Below are positions 44,739 through 54,735 of a DNA stretch of 64,000 nucleotides, one piece after another. How positions within the stretch are numbered: the stretch's first letter is position 1; every line of letters starts with the position of its first letter. The position numbers and the translations under genes were made by a program. Under the pieces are notes generated by a model. That model was given only the letters and a program-made list of their open reading frames with translations. It had not been told where the DNA came from and made no database searches. Source of the DNA: Limnohabitans sp. 2KL-17 (GTDB taxonomy: Bacteria; Pseudomonadota; Gammaproteobacteria; Burkholderiales; Burkholderiaceae_C); the NCBI RefSeq assembly GCF_003063415.1, contig NZ_NESK01000003.1, forward strand, positions 1-64,000, written 5' to 3'.

Positions 44739-45529
44739 TGCATTGCGGGTGGCGCGGTCTTTTTCTCGCGTGTGTGGGGGCCTTGGCCAGTGCAGCCGCA
44801 ACGGCGCAGCCCTTGTCATGCGGTGTGGTGATGATGCATGGCAAGTGGGGCATGCCGCAATCGCCTTACCTCAAGCCGGTGGTGCAAAAACTGACACCCC
44901 ACTGCCAAGTCAAGTTGCTGGAAATGCCGTGGTCGCGCAACCGCTTGTACGACCGGCCCTATGCCGATGCGCTGGCACAAATTCGCCAGGCGGTGGCTGA
45001 GTTAAGGCAGTCGGGTGTGCAATGGGTGGCGGTGGGCGGGCAAAGCTTTGGCGCCAACGCGACCTTGGCCTACATGGCCCAGGTGGGTGATGCGGATGCC
45101 TTGCTGCCCATGGCGCCCGGCCATGTCCCCGAGATTTTTTACCAGGTTTCAGATGTGCAACGCAGTGTCGATGCCGCACGCCAGTTGGTCGATGCGGGGC
45201 AGGGTGACACTGTGGTTGAGATGACCGACATCAACCAGGGGCAGCGCCGCCCTGTCAAGACATCGGCGGCGGCTTTGTGGAGTTATTTCAACCCCCGGGG
45301 TTGGGGCAATATGGCGCTGAGCGCACAGAACGCCAAAAAGCCCGTGCCCGTGTTTTGGGCCATTGGCACGTTGGATTCTCTGCACGGGGCTGCATCGACC
45401 GACATCTATCAAAAATTGCCCGCTCATCCTGACAGCCGTTATCTGGTGGTGCGTGCCAACCACGCGAACACACCGGAGTTGGCAGCCGAAGACTTGCTCG
45501 TTTGGGTGTTGGCCCGAACCGGGCGTTGA
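44738..45529 (+). CDS. Secreted alpha/beta hydrolase-like protein
   Basis: 263 residues with a signal peptide (GLFLACVGALASAAATA). The nucleophile elbow is GGQSFGAN (G-x-S-x-G), preceded by VVMMHGKWGMPQSPYLKPVV as the oxyanion strand; a late His is in VVRANHANTPELAAED. ATG 44738 overlaps the preceding stop (TGATG), so it is coupled to the gamma-glutamyltransferase gene. Substrate unknown. Confidence 0.8.
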   Translation: MHCGWRGLFLACVGALASAAATAQPLSCGVVMMHGKWGMPQSPYLKPVVQKLTPHCQVKLLEMPWSRNRLYDRPYADALAQIRQAVAELRQSGVQWVAVGGQSFGANATLAYMAQVGDADALLPMAPGHVPEIFYQVSDVQRSVDAARQLVDAGQGDTVVEMTDINQGQRRPVKTSAAALWSYFNPRGWGNMALSAQNAKKPVPVFWAIGTLDSLHGAASTDIYQKLPAHPDSRYLVVRANHANTPELAAEDLLVWVLARTGR

Positions 45530-45532
45530 ACC

Positions 45533-46438
45533 ATGACTTCTCAAAAATCTTCCCATGTCACCACCGGTTTGCTTTTGGCCGTTGCGGGTTCCATCGCTTT
45601 CAGTGGCAAAGCCATCATCGTCAAGCTGGCTTACCGCCATGGTGTGGATGCGGTCACCCTGATCATGTACCGCATGTTGTTTGCCCTGCCCTTGTTCGTG
45701 CTCATGGCCTGGTGGGCCGGGCGCGGCAAAGCGCCTTTGACGCAGCGTGACTGGCTGGGTGTGGTGGGGCTGGGCTTTTGTGGTTATTACCTGTCGAGTT
45801 TCCTGGATTTTTGGGGGCTGGAATACATCAGCGCCTCATTGGAGCGGCTGATCCTTTACCTCAACCCCACGCTGGTCCTGGTGCTGGGCTGGTTCCTGTT
45901 TAAAAAGCGCATCAGTCACCGTCAGGGTGTGGCCATGGCCATCAGTTATTCCGGCGTCCTGCTGGTGTTTGGCCATGAGGTCAGCTTGGCCGGAACGCAT
46001 GCGGCGCTGGGGGCTTTGCTGGTTTTGCTCAGCGCCGTCACTTATGCCGCTTACCTGACTTACAGCGGCCAATTGGTTCAGCGACTGGGCGCATTGCGCC
46101 TGGCGGGTCTGGCAACCACTGTGGCGTGTTTTTTCTGCATCTTGCAGTTTGTGCTGCTCAGGCCCATGGCCAGCGCGCAGGTGCCCGAGCCGGTGCTGTG
46201 GCTGTCCTTGCTCAATGCCACCGCGTGTACTGTGCTGCCTGTGCTGCTGGTCATGATGGCGATTGAACGCATCGGGCCAGGGCTGACCGCACAAACCGGC
46301 ATGATCGGTCCCATGGCTACATTGCTGATGGGGGTGTGGTTGCTGGACGAGCCTTTCAACATATGGATCATTGCCGGCACCGCATTGGTTCTGAGTGGCG
46401 TATTTTGGGTAACGCGGCCTCAGGGCCGCATCGGTTAA
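45533..46438 (+). CDS. DMT-family permease (EamA domains)
   Basis: 301 residues with two EamA repeats of about five helices each (TGLLLAVAGSIAFSGKAIIV, YRHGVDAVTLIMYRMLFALP; second repeat from HAALGALLVLLSAVTYAAYL). Starts three bases after the alpha/beta hydrolase stop. Probable exporter; substrate unknown. Confidence 0.88.
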   Translation: MTSQKSSHVTTGLLLAVAGSIAFSGKAIIVKLAYRHGVDAVTLIMYRMLFALPLFVLMAWWAGRGKAPLTQRDWLGVVGLGFCGYYLSSFLDFWGLEYISASLERLILYLNPTLVLVLGWFLFKKRISHRQGVAMAISYSGVLLVFGHEVSLAGTHAALGALLVLLSAVTYAAYLTYSGQLVQRLGALRLAGLATTVACFFCILQFVLLRPMASAQVPEPVLWLSLLNATACTVLPVLLVMMAIERIGPGLTAQTGMIGPMATLLMGVWLLDEPFNIWIIAGTALVLSGVFWVTRPQGRIG

Positions 46439-46479
46439 CGCGGCCTTGTGTCGCACAACATGAACTTCAGGAGATCAAC

Positions 46480-47280
46480 ATGGATTTAGGCATTGCAGGC
46501 AAGTGGGCTTTGGTGGGTGGCGCAAGCAAAGGCCTGGGCTGGGGTTGCGCCCGCGCGCTGGCGCTGGAAGGCGTGAACGTGGTCATGGTGGCGCGAGGCG
46601 CTGAGCTGCTGAACCAGTCCGTGGCCGATTTGCGCGTGGAAACAGGCGGCAAAGTGCAGCTGATTGGCGTGGCGGTGGATATCACCACCGAAGCTGGACG
46701 CGAAGCCATCTGGAACGTGCCCGGTGGCCCCGGCAAAGACTACGACATCGTGGTGACCAATGCGGGTGGCCCGCCACCCGGTGACTTTCGCGACTGGGAC
46801 CGTGATGCCTGGCTCAAGGCCATCGACGGCAACATGCTCACGCCCATTGAGTTCATCAAGGCCACGGTTGACCGCATGGCTGCACGCGGTTTTGGCCGCA
46901 TCGTCAACATCACCTCCAGCGCCGTCAAGGCCCCCATTGATGTGCTCGGCTTGTCCAATGGTGCACGCAGTGGTCTGACGGGTTTTGTGGCCGGTGCCTC
47001 GCGCAGCAAAATTGCTGCGCAAGGCGTGACCATCAACAATCTGTTGCCTGGCAAGTTTGACACCGACCGCATACGCGCCACACTGCCCGCCATGGCTGAA
47101 AAAGCAGGCAAGACTGTGGAAGAGTTGCGCATGATTCAGCAAGCCCAAATCCCGGCAGGCCGCTACGGCAACCCTCAAGAGTTCGGCGCCATCTGTGCTT
47201 TTTTATGCAGCCAGCAGGCCGCGTACATGACGGGGCAAAACGTGCTGGCCGATGGTGGGGCTTACGCGGGGACTTATTGA
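46480..47280 (+). CDS. Short-chain dehydrogenase-like protein with altered active site
   Basis: 266 residues with an SDR Rossmann fold: the cofactor site GGASKGLGWGCARALA (residues 13-28), DITTEAGREAIW, VTNAGGPPPGDFRDWD and INNLLPGKFDTDRIR with the end NVLADGGAYAGTY. The usual catalytic triad Ser-Tyr-Lys is changed: S146/S147 remain, but the Tyr and Lys positions (about 159 and 163) are Ser and Arg in GLSNGARSGL. Such LSNGAR-type SDRs form a recognised divergent subgroup. ATG 46480 is preceded by AGGAG. Confidence 0.88.
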   Translation: MDLGIAGKWALVGGASKGLGWGCARALALEGVNVVMVARGAELLNQSVADLRVETGGKVQLIGVAVDITTEAGREAIWNVPGGPGKDYDIVVTNAGGPPPGDFRDWDRDAWLKAIDGNMLTPIEFIKATVDRMAARGFGRIVNITSSAVKAPIDVLGLSNGARSGLTGFVAGASRSKIAAQGVTINNLLPGKFDTDRIRATLPAMAEKAGKTVEELRMIQQAQIPAGRYGNPQEFGAICAFLCSQQAAYMTGQNVLADGGAYAGTY

Positions 47281-47318
47281 TGACCTTCACGCCGATTCAA
47301 CGGTGACCCATCACCTTT

Positions 47319-48218
47319 TTATCGCCGAGATGACACCCAGATCCCGCCGACGATGAGCGCAAACGCCAGCCCGTGATACAGGTGTGGCAACTCGCCTAAA
47401 AATGCGGCTGAAAAGATGGCGGCAAACAGCGGCGTGAGGTTGGCAAAGAAGCCAGCCACCGCAGGGCCTGCCTGCTGAATGCCCAAGCCCCAGCAGCGGT
47501 AGGCCAGCACGGCAGGACCTATAGCCACAAAGGCCAGCGCGCTGATCAGTGGCCAGCCCCAGGTGATGCGGGCATCGGTCAGGCCCCATTCCATGCCGGC
47601 AAACAGGCCCGACCAGGCCAAGCCAAAAACCACTTGGCCGAGCAAGAACGCTGCCCAGTCTTGCCGGATGGCCTCCGGCTCGTCCTTGCGGCTGAGCAGC
47701 CAGCTGTACCAAGACCAGCAGGCGGTGGCCAGCAAGATGAACAGATCACCGGCCACCAAGCGCACCGCCATGAGCTGCACCCAATCGCCCCGTGACAGCA
47801 CCACCAGCACGCCCAGGATGGACAACACGGCGCCATGGATTTGTGCGCGCCGCACAGGCGCCTGAAAAAACAGCGCCCCGATGGCCAGCATCCACACCGG
47901 GCCGCTGGCCGCCACCAGAGTCACGTTGAGCGGGGTCGAGGTTTGCAAGGCCAGGTATTGCAGGGCGTTGTAACAGCCCACACCCAGCAGACTGAGCAGG
48001 GCAAAGCGCTTCCAGTGTTGCCACAGGCCGCTGCCGGGGCGAAGGACCCAGGAGGCCAGTGGCAGCAAGATGACCAAGGCCACAGCCCAACGCAGCAAGT
48101 TGAGTGTGATGGGAGGCACCAGGTCGCTGACCAGGCGACCCACCACGGCATTGCCTGCCCACAGCACGGGGGGCACCGTCAGCAACAAGGCCGTCATGGG
48201 CGATAGTTTTTGAGACAT
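47319..48218 (-). CDS. DMT-family permease (EamA domains)
   Basis: 299 residues, ten helices in two EamA repeats (LLLTVPPVLWAGNAVVGRLV with PPITLNLLRWAVALVILLPL; second repeat from VAGDLFILLATACWSWYSWL). Third DMT carrier in this window. ATG 48218 (MSQKLSPM) is preferred; the frame is open to 48272. Divergent from the quinone oxidoreductase gene. Confidence 0.88.
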   Translation of the reverse strand: MSQKLSPMTALLLTVPPVLWAGNAVVGRLVSDLVPPITLNLLRWAVALVILLPLASWVLRPGSGLWQHWKRFALLSLLGVGCYNALQYLALQTSTPLNVTLVAASGPVWMLAIGALFFQAPVRRAQIHGAVLSILGVLVVLSRGDWVQLMAVRLVAGDLFILLATACWSWYSWLLSRKDEPEAIRQDWAAFLLGQVVFGLAWSGLFAGMEWGLTDARITWGWPLISALAFVAIGPAVLAYRCWGLGIQQAGPAVAGFFANLTPLFAAIFSAAFLGELPHLYHGLAFALIVGGIWVSSRR

Positions 48219-48350
48219 GGGGCACTGTATCGGCATCCGGGTTTTCCCGCTGTCGCCGACCTGTCCGTCCAAAGGCTTGTCCTTTGCACGGGAGGATGCG
48301 TTTCATGGCAAAGTCAGGCCTTGCTTGCATTTACCCTACAGGAGAACTCG

Positions 48351-49334
48351 ATGAGCCTTGCAGTCCAGATTGACCAAAACGGTGGCCCTGAAGTCATGAA
48401 ATTCGTTGACGTGAACGTGGGCGAACCCGGCCCCGGCGAGATTCGCATTCGCCACAAAGCCATTGGCCTGAATTTCATCGACGTCTACCAGCGCAGTGGC
48501 CTGTACACCTTGCCCATGCCACTCAAGCTCGGCATGGAAGCCTCGGGCGTGGTCGAAGCCGTGGGCGAGGGCGTGACGCACCTGAAAATGGGCGATCGCG
48601 CTGCCTACGCCAGCCAGCCACCGGGCAGTTATTGCGAAGTGCGTGTGATGCCCGCCAAGTGCGTGTGCAAGCTGCCCGATGCGATTTCTTTCGAGACCGG
48701 CGCGGCCATGATGCTCAAGGGTCTGACGGCGCAATACCTGCTCAGGCGCACTTGGCCACAAGGTGGCTTGAAAGCCGGTGACTTTGTGTTGTTCCATGCC
48801 GCTGCAGGGGGCGTGGGCTTGATCGCCTGCCAGTGGGCCAAGGCTTTGGGCTTGCGCCTGATCGGCACCGCAGGCAGCGATGCCAAGTGCGCACTGGCCA
48901 AGGCCAATGGTGCGGAGTTTTGCATCAATTATTCGACCGAAGACTTCTTGGCCAAAGTGAAAGAGATCACCGGCGGCAAGGGGGTCAAGGTGGTGTACGA
49001 CTCGGTGGGCAAGGACACCTGGGACAAGTCCATGGATTGCCTGGCCCCGTTCGGTCTGCTGGCCAGTTTTGGCAACGCATCGGGCCCAGTGCCCCCATTT
49101 GCACCGGGCATTCTGGGCGCCAAAGGATCAATTTATGTGACGCGCCAGACCCTGTTCAACCACATCACCACACGCGAAAACACCCAGGAGATGGCCGATG
49201 AGCTGTTTGATGCGGTGGTCAGTGGCAAGGTGAAAATTCACATCGATCAGACATTCCCACTGGCGCAGATTCAGGAAGCGCACAAGGCGCTGGAAGCCCG
49301 CAAGACAACGGGCTGCACGATCATCACGCTGTGA
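48351..49334 (+). CDS. NADPH:quinone oxidoreductase (zinc-free MDR family)
   Basis: 327-residue medium-chain reductase like E. coli QorA. Markers: IRHKAIGLNFIDVYQRSGLY, LGMEASGVVEAVGEGVTHL, the nucleotide site HAAAGGVGLIACQWAKALG and VYDSVGKDTWDKSMDCLAP. Zinc ligands of alcohol dehydrogenases are absent, as expected. ATG 48351 is preceded by CAGGAG. Probably detoxifies quinones or enals in the cytoplasm. Confidence 0.9.
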   Translation: MSLAVQIDQNGGPEVMKFVDVNVGEPGPGEIRIRHKAIGLNFIDVYQRSGLYTLPMPLKLGMEASGVVEAVGEGVTHLKMGDRAAYASQPPGSYCEVRVMPAKCVCKLPDAISFETGAAMMLKGLTAQYLLRRTWPQGGLKAGDFVLFHAAAGGVGLIACQWAKALGLRLIGTAGSDAKCALAKANGAEFCINYSTEDFLAKVKEITGGKGVKVVYDSVGKDTWDKSMDCLAPFGLLASFGNASGPVPPFAPGILGAKGSIYVTRQTLFNHITTRENTQEMADELFDAVVSGKVKIHIDQTFPLAQIQEAHKALEARKTTGCTIITL

Positions 49335-49350
49335 CAGCCAGCTTGAATTG

Positions 49351-49376
49351 AAAAAGCCCGCTTTGGCGGGCTTTTT
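49351..49376. terminator. Bidirectional terminator between the quinone reductase and lspA
   Basis: AAAAAGCCCGC / GCGGGCTTTTT hairpin with a TTTG loop. T-tracts occur on both strands, so it can end transcripts of the plus-strand reductase and of the minus-strand lspA operon. Confidence 0.9.
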
Positions 49377-49392
49377 CTTTGGGGGGGGCGGG

Positions 49393-49908
49393 TCAACGTC
49401 CGCGCCGCACCCGCAGGATTTCGTCGAGGATCAGCAGCGCAGCGCCCACGCTGATGGCGCTGTCGGCCACGTTGAAGGCCGGGAAGTGCCAGGCGCCCCA
49501 GTAAAAGTCGAGAAAGTCGACCACGTAGCCACGCAACAGACGGTCGACCACGTTGCCAATCGCGCCACCCAGGATGAGCGAGATGGCCAGACCGAACAGC
49601 GTTTGACCTGGGTGCGAGTGCAGCATCCAGACCATGAAAACGGCCGCGAATATGCCAATCCCGGTGAAGAACCAACGTTGCCATCCGCCTGCCCCGGCTA
49701 AAAACGAGAAAGCCGCACCGTGGTTGTGCACCCGAACCAAATTGAAAAACGAGGTGATCGGGGTGCTGTCGCCCAATTGGAACGCGCCCAGGACCAACAC
49801 TTTGGTGAACTGGTCGAGCACCAGTATCAAGAGGGCAATACCGAGCCAGAGCATCAAGCCTTGGCTTTTGCTGCTGCCGTTTTTACCGAATTTTTTGGAG
49901 CTGGCCAT
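49393..49908 (-). CDS. lspA: Prolipoprotein signal peptidase (LspA)
   Basis: 171-residue four-helix aspartyl protease that removes lipoprotein signal peptides. Catalytic Asp residues lie in [19 protein letters not shown] and [18 protein letters not shown]. First helix [19 protein letters not shown]. Last gene of ribF-ileS-lspA. Confidence 0.97.
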   Translation of the reverse strand: MASSKKFGKNGSSKSQGLMLWLGIALLILVLDQFTKVLVLGAFQLGDSTPITSFFNLVRVHNHGAAFSFLAGAGGWQRWFFTGIGIFAAVFMVWMLHSHPGQTLFGLAISLILGGAIGNVVDRLLRGYVVDFLDFYWGAWHFPAFNVADSAISVGAALLILDEILRVRRGR

Positions 49909-49929
49909 ATGTTTTGAGGGGTTTTCGGG

Positions 49930-52785
49930 TCAGGCGATCTGGCGGGTTTCGCCAGAGCCATGCAAGTTGCTCACGCATCGGCCGCAGACCGTGGGATGAG
50001 CGGAGTCCTGGCCCACGTCGTCGGTGTAGTGCCAGCAGCGTTCGCATTTGACGGACTGGCTGGCGCTGACTTGGACCGCCAGTTGTTCACCCGCGTGCAA
50101 AGTCACTTTGGAGGTGATGAACACGAACTTGATGTCAGAGCCCAGGCTGGCCAGCAAGGCATGGTCGGCGGCAGGCGCATGCAGCGTGATGTCGGCCTGC
50201 AGTGACGCACCCACTTGGCCTGCTGCACGCAGGTTCTCGATGTCCTTGTTGACCAGATCGCGGATTTCCCGAATGCGCGCCCATTTGGCCAACAGCGCGG
50301 CATCGGCTGTGCCGAGGTCACTGAAGGTTTCCATGAAGATGGATTCGGATGTGCCGAATGTGCTCCAGGCTTCTTCGGCTGTGAAGGACAGGAAAGGTGC
50401 CATCCAGCGCAGCATCCCGTGGGTGATGCGGTAGAGCGCGGTTTCCGCGCTGCGCCGGGCGAGGCTTTTGGGCGCAGTGGTGTACAGACGGTCTTTCAGC
50501 ACGTCCAGGTAAAACGCCCCCAGGTCTTCCGAGCAGTAGATTTGCAACTTGGAGACCACCGGGTGAAATTCATAGACTTGAAAGTGGGCCAGGATGTCGG
50601 CTTGTAACTCGGCCGCGCGGTTGAGGGCAAAGCGGTCGATCTCGAGCAATTGGTCGTCGGGCACCGTGTCGGTGGCCGGATCAAAGTCGCTCACGTTGGC
50701 CATCAAAAAGCGCAGGGTGTTACGGATGCGGCGATAGGCGTCCACCACGCGCGCCAGGATCTTGTCGTCGATGTTGAGGTCACCCGAATAATCGGTGCTG
50801 GCCACCCAAAGGCGCACGATTTCAGCGCCCAGCTTGCTGGTCACGGTTTGCGGGTCGACCGTGTTGCCCAGCGACTTGCTCATCTTGCGGCCCTGGCCGT
50901 CGGTGGCAAAGCCATGGGTCAGCAAGCCACGGTAAGGGGCGCGGTCATACAGGGCGCAGCCCAGCAAGAGCGAGCTGTGGAACCAACCTCGGTGCTGGTC
51001 GTGCCCTTCCAGGTACAGGTCTGCCTCGGGGCCGTCGGTGTGGAAAGGTGGCACACCATAAGCATCCTTGTGGCTGCCGCGCAGCACATGCTGGAAGGTC
51101 GACCCTGAGTCGAACCACACTTCAAGGATGTCGGTGCTCTTGGTGTACTGAGGGGCATCGGCTGCGCCCAGAATCTCTTCCACCGTCACGCGGCTCCAGG
51201 CTTCAATGCCGCCTTTTTCCACAATGTCAGCGGCCTGGTCCAGGATGGCCATGGTGCGCGGGTGCAACTCGCCGCTGTCCTTGTGCAGAAAAAACGGCAC
51301 GGGCACGCCCCAAGAGCGTTGGCGCGAGATGCACCAGTCCGGGCGGTTGGCGATCATGTCGCGCAGGCGTGATTTGCCGTTTTCTGGGTAGAACCGGGTT
51401 TGCTCGATGGCGTCCAGCGCCAGTTGGCGCAGGGTCTTGGGGGCTTTGTCCTTTGTGAACACGCCAATGCCTTCGTCCATGCGCACAAACCACTGGGCTG
51501 CGGCGCGGTAGATGACGGGGGTTTTGTGGCGCCAGCAGTGCGGGTAGCTGTGGGTGATGGTCACGGTGGACAGCAGGCGGCCGGCGTTGCGCAGCGCATC
51601 CAGCACCACTGGAATGGCTTTCCAGATATGCAGCCCGCCAAACAACGGAAAGTCGGCTGCGTAGGTGCCGTTGCCTTGCACCGGGTTCAAAATGTCGTCG
51701 TACTTCATGCCATTGGCGATGCATGAGTTGAAGTCATCCACGCCGTAAGCGGGCGAAGAGTGGACGAGTCCGGTGCCATCGCTGTCGCTGACGTACTCGG
51801 CCAGATACACCGGCGACAGGCGCTTGTAGCCTGCGTCCACATCGTGCAAAGGGTGTCGGAAGTTCAGGCCGCCGAGTTGGCTGCCCTTGGCGGTGGCCAG
51901 CACCTGCCCGCCCTGCAAGCCAAAGCGTTCCAGGCATTTTTCCACCAGCGACTCGGCCAGCACCAAGCACCCTTTCTCGGTTTGCACCAGGGCATAGCTC
52001 AGCTCGGGGTGAGCGTTCAGGGCTTGGTTGGCGGGGATGGTCCAGGCAGTGGTGGTCCAGATGACCGCAAACGCGCTTTGGCCAGCGGGCAAAGTGCCGA
52101 GGCCAAAGGCGGCTGCCAGTTGCGCCGAATCATCGGTCTCAAAGGCCACGTCCAGGGTTTCGCTCTTTTTGTCTTGGTATTCGATCTCGAATTCGGCCAA
52201 GGATGAACCGCAGTCAAAGCACCAGTAAACAGGCTTGAGGCCCCGGTACACAAAGCCGCGCTCGACCACGCGTTTGAAGGCGCGGATTTCACCGGCTTCG
52301 TTGGCCGGGTCCATGGTGCGGTAAGGGCGCTCCCAGTCGCCCAGCACGCCCAGGCGCTTGAAGTCTTCGCGTTGCTGGCCGATTTGCTCGGTGGCAAAGG
52401 CGCGGCTTTTCGCCTGCATGTCGTCGCGGCTCAGGTTGCGGCCATGCAGTTTTTCAATCGCGTTTTCGATCGGCAGGCCGTGGCAGTCCCAGCCAGGGAT
52501 GTATTGCGCGTCAAAGCCCGACAACAGGCGGCTTTTGACGATCATGTCTTTGAGGACTTTGTTCAGGGCGTGACCGATGTGCAGCTTGCCGTTGGCATAG
52601 GGTGGGCCATCGTGCAGCACAAACAGGGGGGCACCTTGGCGCGCAGTGCGCAGTTTTTTGTACAGGCCGCCTTCGTTCCAGTCCTTGACCCAGTTGGGTT
52701 CGCGCTTGGGCAGGTCGCCGCGCATAGGGAACGGCGTGTCCGGCAGGTTCAAGGTGGCGCGGTAGTCAGTGCTTTGTTCGGTCAT
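49930..52785 (-). CDS. ileS: Isoleucyl-tRNA synthetase
   Basis: 951-residue class I synthetase. HIGH motif in [24 protein letters not shown] in [10 protein letters not shown], editing domain ([20 protein letters not shown]), and a C-terminal zinc site [13 protein letters not shown] with [10 protein letters not shown]. Length and layout fit the bacterial type 1 enzyme sensitive to mupirocin. Between ribF and lspA. Confidence 0.98.
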   Translation of the reverse strand: MTEQSTDYRATLNLPDTPFPMRGDLPKREPNWVKDWNEGGLYKKLRTARQGAPLFVLHDGPPYANGKLHIGHALNKVLKDMIVKSRLLSGFDAQYIPGWDCHGLPIENAIEKLHGRNLSRDDMQAKSRAFATEQIGQQREDFKRLGVLGDWERPYRTMDPANEAGEIRAFKRVVERGFVYRGLKPVYWCFDCGSSLAEFEIEYQDKKSETLDVAFETDDSAQLAAAFGLGTLPAGQSAFAVIWTTTAWTIPANQALNAHPELSYALVQTEKGCLVLAESLVEKCLERFGLQGGQVLATAKGSQLGGLNFRHPLHDVDAGYKRLSPVYLAEYVSDSDGTGLVHSSPAYGVDDFNSCIANGMKYDDILNPVQGNGTYAADFPLFGGLHIWKAIPVVLDALRNAGRLLSTVTITHSYPHCWRHKTPVIYRAAAQWFVRMDEGIGVFTKDKAPKTLRQLALDAIEQTRFYPENGKSRLRDMIANRPDWCISRQRSWGVPVPFFLHKDSGELHPRTMAILDQAADIVEKGGIEAWSRVTVEEILGAADAPQYTKSTDILEVWFDSGSTFQHVLRGSHKDAYGVPPFHTDGPEADLYLEGHDQHRGWFHSSLLLGCALYDRAPYRGLLTHGFATDGQGRKMSKSLGNTVDPQTVTSKLGAEIVRLWVASTDYSGDLNIDDKILARVVDAYRRIRNTLRFLMANVSDFDPATDTVPDDQLLEIDRFALNRAAELQADILAHFQVYEFHPVVSKLQIYCSEDLGAFYLDVLKDRLYTTAPKSLARRSAETALYRITHGMLRWMAPFLSFTAEEAWSTFGTSESIFMETFSDLGTADAALLAKWARIREIRDLVNKDIENLRAAGQVGASLQADITLHAPAADHALLASLGSDIKFVFITSKVTLHAGEQLAVQVSASQSVKCERCWHYTDDVGQDSAHPTVCGRCVSNLHGSGETRQIA

Positions 52786-52807
52786 AAGGTACTTGGGGCC
52801 TGAAGTG

Positions 52808-52897
52808 CTTCGACAAGCTCAGCCCGAACGCTGGGGTGTTCGGAGAGATCAAAAAAGGAGGGGCCGTTGGGGTCGTTCGCTCTGAGCCTGTCGAAAG
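52808..52897. repeat. Inverted pair of a dispersed palindromic repeat between ribF and ileS
   Basis: Two arms: CTTCGACAAGCTCAGCCC (with GAACG after it) at 52808-52830 and its imperfect inverse, CGTTCGCTCTGAGCCTGTCG with AAAG, at 52874-52897, with about 43 bases between them. The core (TTCGACAGGCTCAG and variants) is a short repeat scattered in intergenic regions of many Burkholderiales and other genomes. The pair could fold into a long hairpin and affect mRNA between ribF and ileS. Confidence 0.8.
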
Positions 52898-52919
52898 GCA
52901 GCAAACGAGGGCCGGAGCG

Positions 52920-53969
52920 TCAAATTCGGTCGCGGGTGGTCTGGCGGCTCAAAGACTGGGCATTGTGGCCTTGGCGCGAAGCAAACCATGCCTGTGCTTC
53001 TTCGCAGTCTTTGGCAATGCCCTTTGTCAGAGCGTCCATACCGTCGTATTTGAGTTCATCGTGTAGTTTGTGCAGCAGATCCACGCGAACGATTTTACCG
53101 TAGCCCCCTTCGGCCCCCAGTTCTGCAGGCCAGTCAAAGGCGTGGGTCTCCAGCAGCACCCGGCCACCATTGATGTCGTTCGGGTCCAGAGAGGGTCGAA
53201 TGCCGAGGTTGGCCACACCTTTTAGCGGGCGGTCCGACAGACCGTGAACTTCAACCACGAAGATGCCGCTGGCGGCGGGTTTCCAGTGTGAAAACCGCAG
53301 GTTCAGGGTGCGAAAGCCATCGCCCGCGCCCTGCGCGGTGGCGGCCAGTTCGCGTCCAAGCTTGCGCCCGTGCACCACATGGCCGCTGATGCTGTAGGGC
53401 CGCCCCAGCAGGGCTTGAACGGTTTGCAGCTGCCCCTCGGCCAAGGCTTTGCGCACGGCAGAGCTGGACACGCGCAGCCCATGGACTTCATAGCTGTTCA
53501 TGCGTGCCACATCGAAACCCAGCCGCTGCCCAGCGGCATCCAGCATGGCGTAGTCGCCCAAGCGCCGGGCGCCAAATCTAAAATCATCCCCCACCTGCAC
53601 GTAGCGCACGCCCAGGCCCTGAATCAGAACTTGCTGGATGAAGTCTTCGGGCGACTGGTTGGCCAGTCGGGCGTCAAATGGCAAAACGACCACTTGGTCA
53701 ACGCAGCAGCGTTCGAGCTCGCGGAGTTTGTCGCGCAAGGTGGCGATGCGGGCGGGGGCCAGCTCAGGTTTTTTGAGCAGCTTGGCAAAGTAGTCGCGGG
53801 GGTGGGGCTCAAAAGTCATCACGCAACTGGGCACGCCCCGGTGCGCGGCTTCGCTGCGCAGCAGGGCCAGCATGGCCTGATGGCCCCGGTGCACGCCGTC
53901 AAAGTTGCCGATGGTCAGTGCGCAGGCAGCAGCCAGATCAGGGTGATGGAATCCGCGGAAGACCTTCAT
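52920..53969 (-). CDS. ribF: Bifunctional riboflavin kinase/FAD synthetase
   Basis: 349 residues. N-terminal FAD synthetase half with CALTIGNFDGVHRGHQAML and FGARRLGDYAMLDAAG; C-terminal riboflavin kinase half with GRPYSISGHVVHGRKLGREL, GVANLGIRPSLD and a nearby VLLETHAFDW. Makes FMN and FAD in the cytoplasm. Upstream gene of ribF-ileS-lspA; a dispersed repeat pair separates it from ileS. Confidence 0.96.
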   Translation of the reverse strand: MKVFRGFHHPDLAAACALTIGNFDGVHRGHQAMLALLRSEAAHRGVPSCVMTFEPHPRDYFAKLLKKPELAPARIATLRDKLRELERCCVDQVVVLPFDARLANQSPEDFIQQVLIQGLGVRYVQVGDDFRFGARRLGDYAMLDAAGQRLGFDVARMNSYEVHGLRVSSSAVRKALAEGQLQTVQALLGRPYSISGHVVHGRKLGRELAATAQGAGDGFRTLNLRFSHWKPAASGIFVVEVHGLSDRPLKGVANLGIRPSLDPNDINGGRVLLETHAFDWPAELGAEGGYGKIVRVDLLHKLHDELKYDGMDALTKGIAKDCEEAQAWFASRQGHNAQSLSRQTTRDRI

Positions 53970-54177
53970 GTCGTTTGGGTATTGGCCCGTCTTGCTGGCA
54001 CGGCGCCAACTGCAACGGTTTTGTCAAAGTAAGAGGGTATATTGTGACTGAGCCCGATCCTCCAGGCCGGGGCCTTTTGCGGCTTGCTATGGCGAGCATT
54101 TTCAGGCCATGCTTGAGACAGGATCGAGACAGAACTTTTCGTGTCAGTGGTCCTTGTACTGTTGGATGGAGGCTTTT

Positions 54178-54735
54178 GTGAAGGTTTTGAAACTCTCGGC
54201 CCAAGGGCTGCCGCAATCGTGGATCTCACTGGAGCAGGCAGTCACCCATTACGCAGCTGACGAAGTGCGTTGGGAAGCGGGGCAGCAAGTGGCCGTTTTT
54301 CATGGTGGGCACAACGCGCTCACTGGCCACCAGTCCATCATCACGGTCAACAGCATCATCGGGACCCAGGGAGTGCCCCGCATCAACCCTTTTGGCATGC
54401 GCCCAGGCCTGACCAATACCAAACTTTTTGTGCGCGACCGCAACCTTTGCGCTTATTGCGGCGGGCATTTTGACGAGGCGGTGCTCACCCGTGAACACAT
54501 TGTTCCTTTGTGCCAGAACGGTCCTGATCACTGGATGAACGTGGTCACGGCCTGCCGCTCCTGCAACCACCGCAAAAGCAGTCGAACCCCCGAGCAGGCC
54601 CGTATGCCATTGCTGTACGCACCTTACGTTCCCAGCCTGTGGGAAGACTTCATCCTTCGCAACCGCCGCATCCTGTCTGATCAGATGGCTTTTTTGATGG
54701 CCCATGTGCCTAAAAATTCCCGCTTGATGGGTTGA
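54178..54735 (+). CDS. HNH endonuclease-family protein
   Basis: 185 residues. The HNH domain is in the second half: NLCAYCGGHFDEAVLTREH, VPLCQNGPDHWMNVVTACRS and CNHRKSSRTPEQAR, with four Cys for zinc and the REHIVP histidine. The N-terminal half (VLKLSAQGLPQSWISLEQAV) is the usual companion of this bacterial group. GTG 54178 is chosen because GGAGG precedes it and family similarity starts there; the frame is open to 54109. Chromosomal function unknown; not obviously part of a restriction or toxin system. Confidence 0.88.
   Translation: MKVLKLSAQGLPQSWISLEQAVTHYAADEVRWEAGQQVAVFHGGHNALTGHQSIITVNSIIGTQGVPRINPFGMRPGLTNTKLFVRDRNLCAYCGGHFDEAVLTREHIVPLCQNGPDHWMNVVTACRSCNHRKSSRTPEQARMPLLYAPYVPSLWEDFILRNRRILSDQMAFLMAHVPKNSRLMG

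Noticed and set aside
54010..54050. TTGTCA and TATATT boxes between ribF and the HNH gene
   Set aside because: Only 11 bases between them, too short for a sigma-70 promoter.
54178..54735. HNH protein as part of a restriction, toxin or phage-defence system
   Set aside because: No methyltransferase, immunity, helicase or other defence gene adjoins it, and this HNH group is a common housekeeping-context protein in the lineage.
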